The notes: generated by a model from the letters alone, not told the origin. Numbered from the stretch's first letter, positions 7,435-16,466 are shown. The stretch is 64,000 bases of DNA from JANXUC01 sp964619065 (GCA_964619065.1 CAZUCC010000007.1:34901-98900), one strand, 5' to 3'. Program-made: numbers and translations.

Positions 7435-9486
7435 ATGCGAATTCGAATTTTGGCCTTCTTGCTTTTGAGCGCGGCGTTGCTTTCGGCGCAGGAAGTATCT
7501 AGCTCCAGCGCGAATGTTGGCGGCTCAACCCAGAAAAGTATCGAACTCAGCGATATGAACCGCACCATCGATCCTTGCACCGACTTCTTTGAGTACGCCA
7601 ACGGGAATTGGCGTGCACAGAATCCGATTCCTGCCTCGATGGTGCGTTGGAGCCGTCGCTGGAGGTCAGGGGAGACGATCAAAGACGACATCAAGATAAT
7701 TCTGGAGGAGGCAGCGCAGAACAAGTCCGCCGCCAGGGGGAGTACCGCGCAGTTGATTGGCGACTACTACAGCTCCTGCACGAACGAAGCGCGCGTGAAT
7801 GCTGAAGGGATGAAGCCGCTGAAGTCGTGGTTGGCTGAGATTGACGGCGCTAAGGACACCGCGGCGGTGCAGCGTTCCATGGTACGGCTGCACGATATTG
7901 GTGTGACTGTGCCATTCTCGCTGGCCGGATCGCAGGACCCGCACGAGCCTGGGATGATCATGGCGGACATCGCCGCTAATGGGCTGAGTTTGCCGGAACG
8001 TGACTATTATCTTGGCTCGGAGGATCGCTTCAAAGAGGCGCGCGTGAAATTCGTGGAGCACGTAGCCAAGATGTTCAAGCTGATGGGCTCGGGTGATGCC
8101 GCCGCCTCCGCAGCGGCGAAGACAATTCTGGAAATGGAGACAAAGCTGGCCGAGGCGTCTCTCGATCCAGCCTCGCTGCGTGACCCGAACGTTTCCGATC
8201 ACAAGACGACGTTCGTGCAACTGGAGGCGATGGCCCCCCACATCCGCTGGAGCGACTACTTTGAGCATCTGCAGTTACCGAAAGACGTGACGCTAAACGT
8301 GCAGGAACCGAAGTTTTTGCAGGAAGTCGATCGCCAGATGCAGGCAGTGCCCCTGGCGGATTGGAAAACTTATCTGAAGTGGCAGTTGCTGAGTTCCGTC
8401 GCTCCGGATCTTTCGACGGAGTTTGTGGAAGAGAGTTTTGCTTTCAACGGCAAATACCTGAATGGCGCGACCGAGATGAAGCCGCGCTGGAAGCGCTGTG
8501 CGGAATCGACGGATACCCTGTTCGGCGAGGCCCTGGGGAAGGAATATGTCGCGCGATATTTTCCGCCGGAAGCCAAGGCGCGCATGAAGGAGATGGTCCA
8601 GAATATTCTGGTCGCGATGCACGACGACATTCTCACGCTGCCGTGGATGAGCGAGGAAACCAAGAAGCGCGCGCTCGTGAAGCTGTCGACGTTCAATGTG
8701 AAAGTGGGCTACCCCGATCACTGGAAGGACTACAGCCACGTGGTTGTGAGCCGCGACAACTATTGGGACAACGTGCTGGCGGGGCGGCGGTTCAATGTGC
8801 AGGACGACCGCTCCACGCTGGGTAAGCCGGTGGATCGCGGACGCTGGGGCATGACGCCTCCGACCTCGAACGCTTATTACACTCCGCTGCTGAACGAAAT
8901 TGTGTTTCCGGCCGGGATTCTGGTGCCGCCTGCGTTTGACGTGAAGGCGTCCGACGCTATGAACTATGGCGCGATCGGTGTAGTGATTGGACACGAAATC
9001 AGCCACGGCTTCGACGACCAGGGTGCGAAGTATGACGAAAAAGGCGCACTGAAAAACTGGTGGACAAATGACGATCTGAAAAAATTCAATGAGCGCGGCG
9101 CTTGCGTTGCCAAACAGTTCGACAACTACTTTATCGAGCCGGGAGTGCACCACAACGGCAAGCTGGTGTTGGGCGAGAGCATCGGCGATTTGGGTGGAGC
9201 GAAGATTGCTTTCAAGGCGTATCAGAAGTCGCTCGAAGGCAAGCCGCGTCCGGCGAACGTGGATGGCTTCACGCCGGAGCAGCAGTTCTTCATCGCTTGG
9301 GGACAGTGGCGAGGCGACGCCGTGCGCATTGAGACGCAGCGGGTAATGGTGCAAAACGATCCGCATCCGATTGGAAAGTATCGCGTGAATGGACCGCTCT
9401 CAAATCTGCCAGAGTTCCAGCAGGCGTTCTCGTGCCAGGCGGGATCGACGATGGTGCGGATGGAGAACAGGTGCGAGGTTTGGTAG
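7435..9486 (+). CDS. Exported M13 family metalloendopeptidase (neprilysin/PepO-like)
   Basis: A 683-residue zinc peptidase. Residues 1-19 form a signal peptide ending in LSAQ. The catalytic motif H520-E-I-S-H524 lies in the block VIGHEISHGFDD, the third zinc ligand is E581 in GESIGDLGG, and the protein ends in the family's conserved C-x-x-W (CEVW). The N-terminal YANGNW block of M13 is present near residue 60. M13 enzymes cleave peptides N-terminal to hydrophobic residues. A GAGG ribosome site precedes the ATG. Likely periplasmic. It stands alone between mglA and a convergent carbonic anhydrase gene. Confidence 0.95.
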   Translation: MRIRILAFLLLSAALLSAQEVSSSSANVGGSTQKSIELSDMNRTIDPCTDFFEYANGNWRAQNPIPASMVRWSRRWRSGETIKDDIKIILEEAAQNKSAARGSTAQLIGDYYSSCTNEARVNAEGMKPLKSWLAEIDGAKDTAAVQRSMVRLHDIGVTVPFSLAGSQDPHEPGMIMADIAANGLSLPERDYYLGSEDRFKEARVKFVEHVAKMFKLMGSGDAAASAAAKTILEMETKLAEASLDPASLRDPNVSDHKTTFVQLEAMAPHIRWSDYFEHLQLPKDVTLNVQEPKFLQEVDRQMQAVPLADWKTYLKWQLLSSVAPDLSTEFVEESFAFNGKYLNGATEMKPRWKRCAESTDTLFGEALGKEYVARYFPPEAKARMKEMVQNILVAMHDDILTLPWMSEETKKRALVKLSTFNVKVGYPDHWKDYSHVVVSRDNYWDNVLAGRRFNVQDDRSTLGKPVDRGRWGMTPPTSNAYYTPLLNEIVFPAGILVPPAFDVKASDAMNYGAIGVVIGHEISHGFDDQGAKYDEKGALKNWWTNDDLKKFNERGACVAKQFDNYFIEPGVHHNGKLVLGESIGDLGGAKIAFKAYQKSLEGKPRPANVDGFTPEQQFFIAWGQWRGDAVRIETQRVMVQNDPHPIGKYRVNGPLSNLPEFQQAFSCQAGSTMVRMENRCEVW

Positions 9487-9612
9487 AAACTCTTTCACCA
9501 CGGAGACACTGAGAACGGCCACGTACTTTGGGGTGTTGATCTGTGCTTTTGGGCGGCGCAGGGCTTCAGCGCTGCGATAAGTGTTGGGAAATGTGGGGTC
9601 TTGCCCCTGAGT

Positions 9613-10110
9613 TCACCGCTGTACTTCTCTCAGGTGGGCGGTACGGACATCGAAGACGAAGCCGCGGATGGTGAGCTCGCTGTGAATCCAGCTATGGGCG
9701 TCGAGCCGGGCGAGCTGTAGGCGTACGTTCTCGTCGGGGTCGCTAAAGGCGTGGAAGCGGACGGGCGAGTTGGGCGGCAGGCCAGCCTGGCGCTCAATGC
9801 GCTCATGCATGGCTTCTTCCGTCTCCTTCATCAACCCGCAGTCGGTGTGGTTGACCACCATCACCTCGTTGGTTCCAAGAAGATAATGCGAAATCAACAA
9901 GGAACGGAGCGCATCATCGGTCACGATGCCTCCAGCATTGCGGATGATGTGTGCATCCTGGGCGCGAAGGCCCAGGGCGCGGAGGGAGAGGCGGGTATCC
10001 ATGCAGGTCAGCACGGCGAGCCCGAGCCGAGGACGTGGAGAAATCTGATCGGGATCATAGTCGAGCGCGAACCGGGCGTTGGCAGCCAGGGCTTTGTCGA
10101 TGGCGGTCAT
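9613..10110 (-). CDS. Beta-carbonic anhydrase
   Basis: A 165-residue beta-class carbonic anhydrase, resembling the small mycobacterial Rv1284 type. Zinc ligands and catalytic dyad are visible: C36-M-D38-T-R40, and H88-T-D-C91-G; the IRNAGG motif is at residues 56-61. It interconverts CO2 and bicarbonate in the cytoplasm. The gene starts 14 bp after the stop of the M48 protease gene and is probably co-transcribed with it. Downstream lies a short CG-rich hairpin (9596-9608) but no convincing terminator. Confidence 0.93.
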   Translation of the reverse strand: MTAIDKALAANARFALDYDPDQISPRPRLGLAVLTCMDTRLSLRALGLRAQDAHIIRNAGGIVTDDALRSLLISHYLLGTNEVMVVNHTDCGLMKETEEAMHERIERQAGLPPNSPVRFHAFSDPDENVRLQLARLDAHSWIHSELTIRGFVFDVRTAHLREVQR

Positions 10111-10123
10111 TGGGCCTCTAATC

Positions 10124-11527
10124 TTACTTTACGCGCGCCGATCGAAGCATCTGGTCGAAGGTCGGGCGAAGTGTGTTGAAGTCCGCATCGGGTGCGATGA
10201 AGACCAAGTAGAGCAAGTTACCTCTACGACCAGGGATTGTGACCAGCCAATCCCGTTCTCGTTGCGAATGACCGTTTCCGTCCTGCACAGGCGAGGTCGC
10301 GATCAAATCCACAGACTTGCCTGCCACGCCTCCAACGCGGATGTTTTCGTCGTTACCGATCTGTTTCATATCCTGGTTGGACTGGCGTAGCGAATTCAGC
10401 AGCTCGTGTGTCGATTGGTCGAGGGTGGCGTTCGGGTCTTCCGGCTGGAAGTCACTGATGAGCACGCCATAGGCGATAGCATTGTCGGAGACTCCGCTGG
10501 GCGGCGCGATATTCACAGTGGAAGTCTTATCGCCAAAAACCTGCCAGTTTTGTGGGTAAGAGATCTGGAACAGCTCGTGGTTGAAGGTTTGCGTCGTGTT
10601 CGAGGGAAACTCGGCTGCGGGCAGGCGGCCCTTCACGCTTTGGCCTTGCTGTTGTTGCGCAGCGATTTCCTGAGCGGTCATGGCCTTGATGCCGGCAACC
10701 CGCTGCTTGATCTGGCGGAACTCGGCACTATCCGCGCGATAGCTCTTGGGAGCCAGAGAACGCACTTCCCTCTCGACGGCTCCGGCGCGGTTGCCCGGAT
10801 TGGGGTGGTCACTGAAGAATTGTGCTCCGCGTGAGCCACCTTCCTTTTCAAGCTTGGTAAAGAAGTCAGCCATGGCATGCGGGTTGTAGCCAGAATCGTA
10901 CATAATGTCGGTGCCGATCAGGTCGGCTTCGGATTCGTTCTGGCGGGAATTCTTCAGGAAGTAGGAACCAGCGCCAAAGGAGATGCCGGCAGCAGCAAGC
11001 TGGCCAACGCTGCTGCGTCCCAGGATCGCGCCCAAAATTTGTAGCGGCATCTGGACCTTCATCTGCTTCGTGGCAGCGCGGGTGGCATGGCGCTGTACCA
11101 CGTGGGAAATCTCATGTGCCATCACACCCGCGAGTTCGGCTTCGTTGTCAGCGGCTTGGATCGTGCCCATGTTGATAAAAATCGGGCCGCCGGGAAGCGC
11201 AAAGGCGTTGATTTCTTTCTGATTCACCACGCGGAAGTGGTAGGGCCATTGTTCACCGGGAGCATGCTGCGTGAGTTGCGCGCCGAGGTGCTGGACGTAT
11301 TGGGTCACCGGGTCGGACTCGGGAAGCACGGGCATCTTTTTGAGAACGTCGGCGGAGGCCTGCTGCCCAGCTTCAAGCTCTTGCTCGCGGGAAAAGGCGT
11401 TGGAGCCGTGCGTCGGCTGGTAGCGTGCGAATACTTCAACAGGCATCGCCAGGCAGACAATAAGAAATATCGCGAGAGCTCGTGGCGCGCGGCGTGCAAC
11501 CGTTCCGTTCGAATATAGAGCACTCAT
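10124..11527 (-). CDS. Exported M48 family metalloprotease (BepA/YfgC-like)
   Basis: A 467-residue peptidase. GGGAGG lies upstream of the ATG at 11527. Residues 1-34 look like a signal peptide (ARRAPRALAIFLIVCLAM, then EVFARYQ). The zinc motif is H138-E-I-S-H142 and the third ligand E198 lies in ESEAD. The C-terminal 150 residues lack the TPR array of BepA and instead hold a separate beta-rich region of unknown role. M48 proteins of this kind act on outer-membrane proteins in the periplasm. Likely co-transcribed with the carbonic anhydrase gene downstream. Confidence 0.92.
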   Translation of the reverse strand: MSALYSNGTVARRAPRALAIFLIVCLAMPVEVFARYQPTHGSNAFSREQELEAGQQASADVLKKMPVLPESDPVTQYVQHLGAQLTQHAPGEQWPYHFRVVNQKEINAFALPGGPIFINMGTIQAADNEAELAGVMAHEISHVVQRHATRAATKQMKVQMPLQILGAILGRSSVGQLAAAGISFGAGSYFLKNSRQNESEADLIGTDIMYDSGYNPHAMADFFTKLEKEGGSRGAQFFSDHPNPGNRAGAVEREVRSLAPKSYRADSAEFRQIKQRVAGIKAMTAQEIAAQQQQGQSVKGRLPAAEFPSNTTQTFNHELFQISYPQNWQVFGDKTSTVNIAPPSGVSDNAIAYGVLISDFQPEDPNATLDQSTHELLNSLRQSNQDMKQIGNDENIRVGGVAGKSVDLIATSPVQDGNGHSQRERDWLVTIPGRRGNLLYLVFIAPDADFNTLRPTFDQMLRSARVK

Positions 11528-11624
11528 GCTTCGCCTCCCTGCCTCAAGAACCTATCAGAACACTGCATTTCGTTCCAACCTGCCCTGAGTATTCGATGCC
11601 ATTGGGGAGGAAATGGCTTGTGTC

Positions 11625-11675
11625 ACCGCTTAAAGGCGGTCACTTAGCTCTTGTGGCACGTCTGAAAGACGTGCC
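11625..11675. repeat. REP-like palindromic elements
   Basis: Two hairpins: ACCGC/GCGGT (11625-11640) and a perfect nine-base pair GGCACGTCT-GAA-AGACGTGCC (11655-11675). The second matches the 'cac-tgaa-gtg' type palindrome that is common between genes in Terriglobia genomes. They lie between the divergent ends of the M48 gene and the terminator of the Clp-like gene. Confidence 0.6.
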
Positions 11676-11741
11676 CTGATACGAATCTTCCCGGCAAGTG
11701 GTCCTGAGCGAAATGGGAGTATGCCATCTCGTAACCTCTAG

Positions 11742-11772
11742 ACAAAAAAGGGGCGCCGGGGTTACCGGCGCC
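11742..11772 (-). terminator. Terminator of the Clp-like ATPase gene
   Basis: On the minus strand GGCGCCGG-TAAC-CCGGCGCC is followed by CCTTTTTTGTC, 24 bases after the stop codon. Confidence 0.9.
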
Positions 11773-11795
11773 GCGAGGAAGAGAGAGGAAGAGAG

Positions 11796-12962
11796 CTATT
11801 TGGTTTCGAGCAAGGGTCCGCCCGCCCCGAATTCGCGGCGAGTGACGACGGGCCGACCGGCACGCGCCGCTTGGGCGGTTGCGCTGGCGGCAGTTCCGTA
11901 GCGGTCAGTGAACCCGGGTAAAGCAGCGCCTTCGGCTTCCTTGGTGAAGGTCATTGCACCCTCAGGGTTGGCATCGATGCGGACGAAATCTCCGAGCCGC
12001 ACTTGTCCTGTGGCAACCAGGTTCGCGAGCGGAAACACGAGGTGCCGTTCAATCGCGCGCTTGAGGTGGCGCGCGCCGTACTTGGCATCTGTGCCCTCTC
12101 GCAACAGGAATTCTTTCACTTCCTGGGTGCAAGTAAAGACGAACTGGTTGGCGCCCGCAGCCATCAGCACACGCTGCTGGACCATGCCAAGTTCTATATC
12201 CAGAATCGACCGCATATCTTCGGGGCGCAGCATCTTGAAGACGACGACCTTGTCGATGCGGTTCATGAATTCGGGCGAGAACTTGCGGCGCGCGGCTTCC
12301 ACCGCGGTGCGGTCGACCTTTTCGTCGAAGCGGTCATCGAGAGCGGTCACAGTCCGTGAGAAACCGAAACCTCCCGTGATGAGCTCATTCATTTCGCCAG
12401 CGCCGAGGTTCGAGGTCATGACGATGATGCACTGAGTCATGTCCACGCGGCGGTTGTCGCCGAGTGTGAGCGTGCCCTTGTCGAGAATGCCGAGCAGCAA
12501 CTGCCACAGAGCGTCGGACGCCTTCTCGATTTCGTCAAAGAGGAGGATCGAGAGCTTGAGCTTATCCGTGTGCCACTGGTTCAGGGCTTCCTGGGTGAGC
12601 AAAGGATGCGTTTCTCGGTGGCCCAGGTATCCGGGAGGCGAGCCGATGAGCTTGGCGATTTCGTGAGAGTGCTGGAACTCAGCGCAGTCGATCTTGATGC
12701 AGGCGCGGGCATCCCCGAAAAGGGTCTCGGCCATGGATTCGACGACGCGAGTCTTGCCGGAGCCGGTCGGTCCAAGGAAAAGCAGATTGCCGACGGGGCG
12801 TCCCGGGGCATTCAGGCCGGCGAGAAACATTTGATAGATCTCGACCACCTTTTCGATGGCTTGGTCCTGGCCAACGATCTTACGGCGGAGGGTAGCATCA
12901 AATTCACGGGCTTCGGTGCTACGGCGGTTGGGATCGAGAGCGAGGCTTAAACCGGTCTTCAT
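11796..12962 (-). CDS. Single-ring Clp/Hsp100-type AAA+ ATPase
   Basis: A 388-residue protein equal to the second (C-terminal) AAA+ module of ClpA/ClpB/ClpC, without the N-domain or first ATPase ring. Visible are Walker A G64PTGSGKT71, the pore loop SPPGYLG (108-114), Walker B ILLFDEIEK (139-147), sensor 1 TSNLG (183-187), arginine finger NRID (234-237) and sensor 2 GARHLKR. At the place of the ClpC VGF loop, which contacts ClpP, it has GGFGF (197-201). The tail of about 50 residues is Ala/Gly/Thr-rich and unlike ClpB. Likely an unfoldase; whether it docks on ClpP is open. No ClpP gene is nearby. Confidence 0.9.
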   Translation of the reverse strand: MKTGLSLALDPNRRSTEAREFDATLRRKIVGQDQAIEKVVEIYQMFLAGLNAPGRPVGNLLFLGPTGSGKTRVVESMAETLFGDARACIKIDCAEFQHSHEIAKLIGSPPGYLGHRETHPLLTQEALNQWHTDKLKLSILLFDEIEKASDALWQLLLGILDKGTLTLGDNRRVDMTQCIIVMTSNLGAGEMNELITGGFGFSRTVTALDDRFDEKVDRTAVEAARRKFSPEFMNRIDKVVVFKMLRPEDMRSILDIELGMVQQRVLMAAGANQFVFTCTQEVKEFLLREGTDAKYGARHLKRAIERHLVFPLANLVATGQVRLGDFVRIDANPEGAMTFTKEAEGAALPGFTDRYGTAASATAQAARAGRPVVTRREFGAGGPLLETK

Positions 12963-13345
12963 AAGCTTCTTACGGCCACCGGAATCTGGCGGCCTTGCCT
13001 GCCTTTCCTGAGAGGGATTGGGTAACCTTCGAACATCCGGACTGCCAATCCCTAGCCGCCCGGTGACGCACTAGCTAAAAGCAAACCTTTGGCCATCCCG
13101 CAAGTCGTTGTATTGCCGCAGTTTCTATAGGTTTACACGCCGATTGGGCGGTATTGACCCCGAATTCCACGGCCTTCCACAAAGGCGAAAGCGAAACATT
13201 TTGCGCTATCCGGGAAACTTCTGGGCATATCTCTCCCAGGGCACAGCAAAGGACCCGAACGGACTCCGACTGAGGTAACTAGCCGAGTAATACAGCCAAG
13301 GTTACGCTCGGCGCAGGTCTCGAATTTTGCTGAAAGGCTCAACCT
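12963..13345. other. Divergent intergenic region with a possible structured leader
   Basis: 383 bp between the Clp-like ATPase and the LysM gene. The left 200 bp show no gene. The right part (about 13190-13315) contains several complementary segments and is listed separately. No coding frame of note was seen. Confidence 0.5.
13205..13315 (+). promoter_or_regulatory. Candidate structured RNA leader of the LysM gene
   Basis: In order: CGGG, AAAC, a hairpin CTGGG/CCCAG, GGGCACAGCAAAG, CCCG, then two interleaved pairings, GTAAC (13275-13279) with GTTAC (13301-13305) and GCCGAG (13282-13287) with CTCGGC (13307-13312), which form a pseudoknot or two alternative folds. The order GGG-AAAC, hairpin, GG-GCAAAG and GGTAACTAGCCGAGTAAT loosely recalls the GEMM (c-di-GMP-I) riboswitch, but several conserved bases differ. 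It ends 33 nt before the GTG start. Confidence 0.3.
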
Positions 13346-14767
13346 GTGCGCTTCCATCGCCGTCTGGCCCGTTCGATTTCCGCCCTTCTTTTGGGCACAA
13401 CGCTCTCCGTGACACAACCTGCGCTGGCTGCTGCCACCGCAGCGGAGCCAACCCAGCTCACCTATACCGCCAAGCGCGGGGACAGCCTCCCGTTGCTAGC
13501 CCGCCATTATCTCTCAAAAACGTCGTATCTGACATCCGCGGAATTGACGGAGGCAATCCGGCACGCCAATGGCGACCGCAAGGGCAATTTTCTGAAGGCA
13601 GGCGAGACCGTGGTGATTCCGGGGGCCATCTCCGAGCCCATCGTCGAGAAGTCGATTCCCGTGGCTCGGGATTTTGAGGTTCGCGCCATCTACCTGACAG
13701 GGCTGATGGCGGGCAGCGACCATGGACGCAAGATTATGCGCCACTGGCGCGACGTAGGCGGCAACGCTGTAGTCTTCGATATCAAAGACAGCGACGGCCT
13801 CATCAGCATTCCGTTCCATCATGAGCTGGCGGGGGAGCAGAAGTCCCATCCCATCCCAGAGCTACCCAAGTTCACGCGCTTTGTGCATTCGCTGGGCATG
13901 CATGCCATCGCACGGGTGGCGATTTTCCGCGACGAACACTTGGTGAAGACGCATCCTGAACTCGCCGTGCATTCGCGTGCCACGGGTCAAGCCTGGCGCG
14001 AGAACGGTAAGCTGGTTTGGACTGACTCTTCGCAGCCGAAGGTGCAGGAATACGACATTGCTCTCGCCAAAAAGGCCGCCGAAAGTGGCGCGGATGAAAT
14101 CCAGTTTGATTATGTGCGCTTCCCGGCGGAAGGGAACCAGAAAGACGCGGTCTTCTATTTCCAGAAGGAACATCCGACATGGCAGCGCTCGGACGTGATC
14201 GCCGATTTCCTGAAGAGAGCCTATGCCGAACTGCACCCTACGGGTGTTCTGCTTTCGCTCGACGTTTTTGGCGTGATGGCCTGGCAGCGAAATGTGGACT
14301 TGGCCCACACCGGGCAGGACATCGTAAAGATGGCGAAACATTGTGACGTGCTTTCGCCCATGATCTATCCCTCGCACTTTTTCGGTATGGACGGTATTGC
14401 GCGCCCGGGCGACGCGCCAGAGCACTTCATTGGCGAATCCATGCAGCGTTTCGAGCTGATCACCAAGGATAGCGGTGTGGTGCTGCGGCCATGGTTGCAG
14501 GCCTTTGGCTGGCGCACCCATACCTACTCACCGCAATACATCCTGACCCAAGTGAAGGTCGCTCGCGAGAAGGGCGGCGTCGGCTTCTTGCTATGGAATG
14601 CCAACAATGATTATGGCAAGCCCTATGCTGCCATGACCCAGGTGGCGGCCAACCACAAGGCCTACTTCCGGGGAGACGACATGGCTAGCGGGGTGAAAGC
14701 TACGGTCAGCGTCCCGCCAGTGGAGCCGGGATTCCAGACGGTGTCGGCTCCGAATCGCAGGTTTTAG
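13346..14767 (+). CDS. LysM domain plus DUF4015 glycosidase-like protein, secreted
   Basis: A 473-residue protein starting at GTG 13346 (weak AAAGG upstream). Residues 1-29 form a signal peptide. A LysM-like segment (residues 39-93, from LTYTAKRGDSLPLLARHY to VVIPG) should bind peptidoglycan or chitin. Residues about 110-445 form the DUF4015 putative glycosyl hydrolase, a TIM-barrel related to GH13/GH18-type folds, with acidic strand ends such as VVFDIKDSDG, IQFDYVRFP and LSLDVFG. The substrate is unknown; a cell-wall or exopolysaccharide glycan is a fair guess. A hairpin (14767-14792) follows the stop. Confidence 0.88.
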   Translation: MRFHRRLARSISALLLGTTLSVTQPALAAATAAEPTQLTYTAKRGDSLPLLARHYLSKTSYLTSAELTEAIRHANGDRKGNFLKAGETVVIPGAISEPIVEKSIPVARDFEVRAIYLTGLMAGSDHGRKIMRHWRDVGGNAVVFDIKDSDGLISIPFHHELAGEQKSHPIPELPKFTRFVHSLGMHAIARVAIFRDEHLVKTHPELAVHSRATGQAWRENGKLVWTDSSQPKVQEYDIALAKKAAESGADEIQFDYVRFPAEGNQKDAVFYFQKEHPTWQRSDVIADFLKRAYAELHPTGVLLSLDVFGVMAWQRNVDLAHTGQDIVKMAKHCDVLSPMIYPSHFFGMDGIARPGDAPEHFIGESMQRFELITKDSGVVLRPWLQAFGWRTHTYSPQYILTQVKVAREKGGVGFLLWNANNDYGKPYAAMTQVAANHKAYFRGDDMASGVKATVSVPPVEPGFQTVSAPNRRF

Positions 14768-14913
14768 GGAGCGGACTTACGCCGGTGCTCCCAGGTTCGC
14801 GCCCGCTTTTGGACGCCAACCTGGGCGAAGGAACACTCACGAGGGTTATCTGGCAACCGACTCGTTTCCAAGCGCGCGAGGATGCGCGTGCCTCCATCTT
14901 TAACTTCCTCAGT

Positions 14914-14919
14914 TATAAT
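14914..14919 (+). promoter_or_regulatory. Possible -10 element of ilvE
   Basis: A perfect TATAAT 27 bases before the GTG start of ilvE, within a short AT-rich patch. No matching -35 hexamer was found 16-18 bases upstream. Confidence 0.35.
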
Positions 14920-14945
14920 TTTAGAGTCCGTAGTGGAGGATTATC

Positions 14946-15830
14946 GTGGCAATTCAAAAGACCGAGCACATATGGCATAACGGCAAACTGATTAGCTGGG
15001 ACAGCGCGACTTTGCACGTGATGTCGCACGTGGTGAACTACGGCTCCTGTGTGTTCGAGGGTGTCCGCTGCTACGCACCGCCCAGTGGTCCTGCGATCTT
15101 CCGCGCTAAGGAACACATGCAGCGGTTGCTCGACTCCGCCCGGATTTACCGCATTGACGTCGATTTTTCGCGGGACCAGCTGATCGAGGCAATGTCCGTC
15201 CTGGTGGCGGCGAATAAGGCTTGGCCTTGCTATATCCGTCCAATCATCCTCCGCGGCTACGGCGAGGTGGGCGTGAATCCGCTGGGTTCGCCGACCGAGG
15301 TCTATATGGCCAACTATCCATGGGGTAAGTANNNNNNNNNNATGCCAAAGGGGGGCGGAAACAAATAAAACTAACTGTTATTTAAGGTGGAACCCGGGGT
15401 CAATGGATACGCGGAAGGTTTTGCGCTCGACTCCAATGGCTATGTGAGCGAGGCTTCCGGCGCGAATCTATTTGTGATCCGCAACGGGCAACTGTTAACC
15501 GCGCCTCTGGGAAATTCGGTTCTGCCGGGCATTACGCGCGACTCCGTGTTGACGCTGGCGCGCGAGGCTGGGATTCCGTTGACCGAGCAACCTATCCCAC
15601 GTGAATTGCTCTACATTGCGGATGAAGTTTTCTTCACTGGGACGGCGGCGGAAATTACCCCAATTCTCTCGGTCGACAGGATTAATGTTGGCAATGGAAG
15701 AATGGGTCCCGTCACCAAAGCATTGCAGAAGGCGTTTCTGGGGATCGTGCATGGTGAAGTGAAGGACCGCTTCGGCTGGCTGACTCCTGTGCCGGTTCCC
15801 GTAGATGCCAAGCAGCCTGTGGGTGTCTAG
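14946..15830 (+). CDS. ilvE: Branched-chain amino acid aminotransferase, interrupted by assembly gap
   Basis: Class IV PLP aminotransferase performing the last step of Leu, Ile and Val synthesis. The GTG start has GGAGG 6 bases upstream. The N-terminal half runs to NYPWGK; then come ten Ns and about 60 bases of poor sequence with two in-frame stops, then the C-terminal half from VNGYAEGFALDSNGY with LPGITRD and ADEVFFTGTAAEITP. Both halves are in the same frame. Codon by codon, the damaged stretch aligns with the family block KAGGNYLNSQLIKMEA, so the Lys beside GGGN is probably the PLP lysine. About 25-30 residues seem missing. The gene is most likely intact in the cell. Confidence 0.9.
15332..15341. 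other. Scaffold gap (10 N) with low-quality flank
   Basis: Ten Ns inside ilvE. The 3' flank to about 15395 carries base errors that create TAA stops while keeping the reading frame. The true missing length is judged at roughly 75-90 bp from the ilvE family alignment, not 10. Confidence 0.95.
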
Positions 15831-15899
15831 ATTCAGGAAAGCTGGTAAGATGCCGGGGCGCAGAAATGCGCCCCAATTTCTTTGCGAAGGAGTTCCCTC

Positions 15900-16418
15900 A
15901 TGGCAGACCAGCCCAATCTCAGCCCGGATTTTATCGCCACATTCCGCAGCCTTATGCTGGACGGATTACTCAATGAGGTCCCCAAGACCAAACGCGTCAT
16001 TGAGTTGGTTCCGGATGACTGCAGCGACTATCGCCCCGATCCGAAATCACGTACGGCCAGAGAACTTGCGTGGCACCTGGCATCCACCGATGTGCTGTTC
16101 CTCGACGGAATTGCGAACTTGAGCTTCGAGACGGAATGGAACACCGAAGCTCCCAAAACGACGGGAGAGATGGCGGCGTGGTATGAAAGCAACTTTCTGC
16201 GCGCAGCGGAGCGTGTTCGCGCTATGACTCCAGAGCAATTGCTGACAGCGGTAAACTTTTTCGGCGCGTTCAATTTGCCTGCAGGGCTCTATCTGAACTT
16301 TCTCAATAACCACAGCATCCATCACCGTGGTCAACTGGCAACGTACCTGCGGCCCATGGGGTCGAAAGTGCCCGATATCTATGGAGGCAGCGCGGACGAG
16401 GAGTGGAAGGCCGCTTAA
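15900..16418 (+). CDS. DinB-like four-helix protein
   Basis: A 172-residue cytoplasmic protein of the DinB/YfiT-like superfamily. The ATG at 15900 is supported by AAGGAG 7 bases upstream. The metal-binding histidine triad is visible as H59 (ELAWHLAS), H138 and H142 (NHSIHHRGQL). Related proteins act as metal-dependent thiol transferases (mycothiol, bacillithiol, glutathione) or remain uncharacterised; nothing here tells which. It lies 69 bp after ilvE and ends in its own terminator, so it may be transcribed with ilvE. Confidence 0.88.
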   Translation: MADQPNLSPDFIATFRSLMLDGLLNEVPKTKRVIELVPDDCSDYRPDPKSRTARELAWHLASTDVLFLDGIANLSFETEWNTEAPKTTGEMAAWYESNFLRAAERVRAMTPEQLLTAVNFFGAFNLPAGLYLNFLNNHSIHHRGQLATYLRPMGSKVPDIYGGSADEEWKAA

Positions 16419-16440
16419 GCGAGCGTTAGAGGATGACCGA

Positions 16441-16466
16441 AGCCGCCCGCCAGGGCGGCTTTTGCT
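16441..16466 (+). terminator. Terminator of the DinB-like gene
   Basis: AGCCGCCC-GCCA-GGGCGGCT followed by TTTGCTT, 22 bases after the stop. Confidence 0.8.

Noticed and set aside
14946..15830. Two separate genes or an ilvE pseudogene
   Set aside because: Same frame on both sides of the Ns and codon-level match of the damaged stretch to the family point to an assembly fault.
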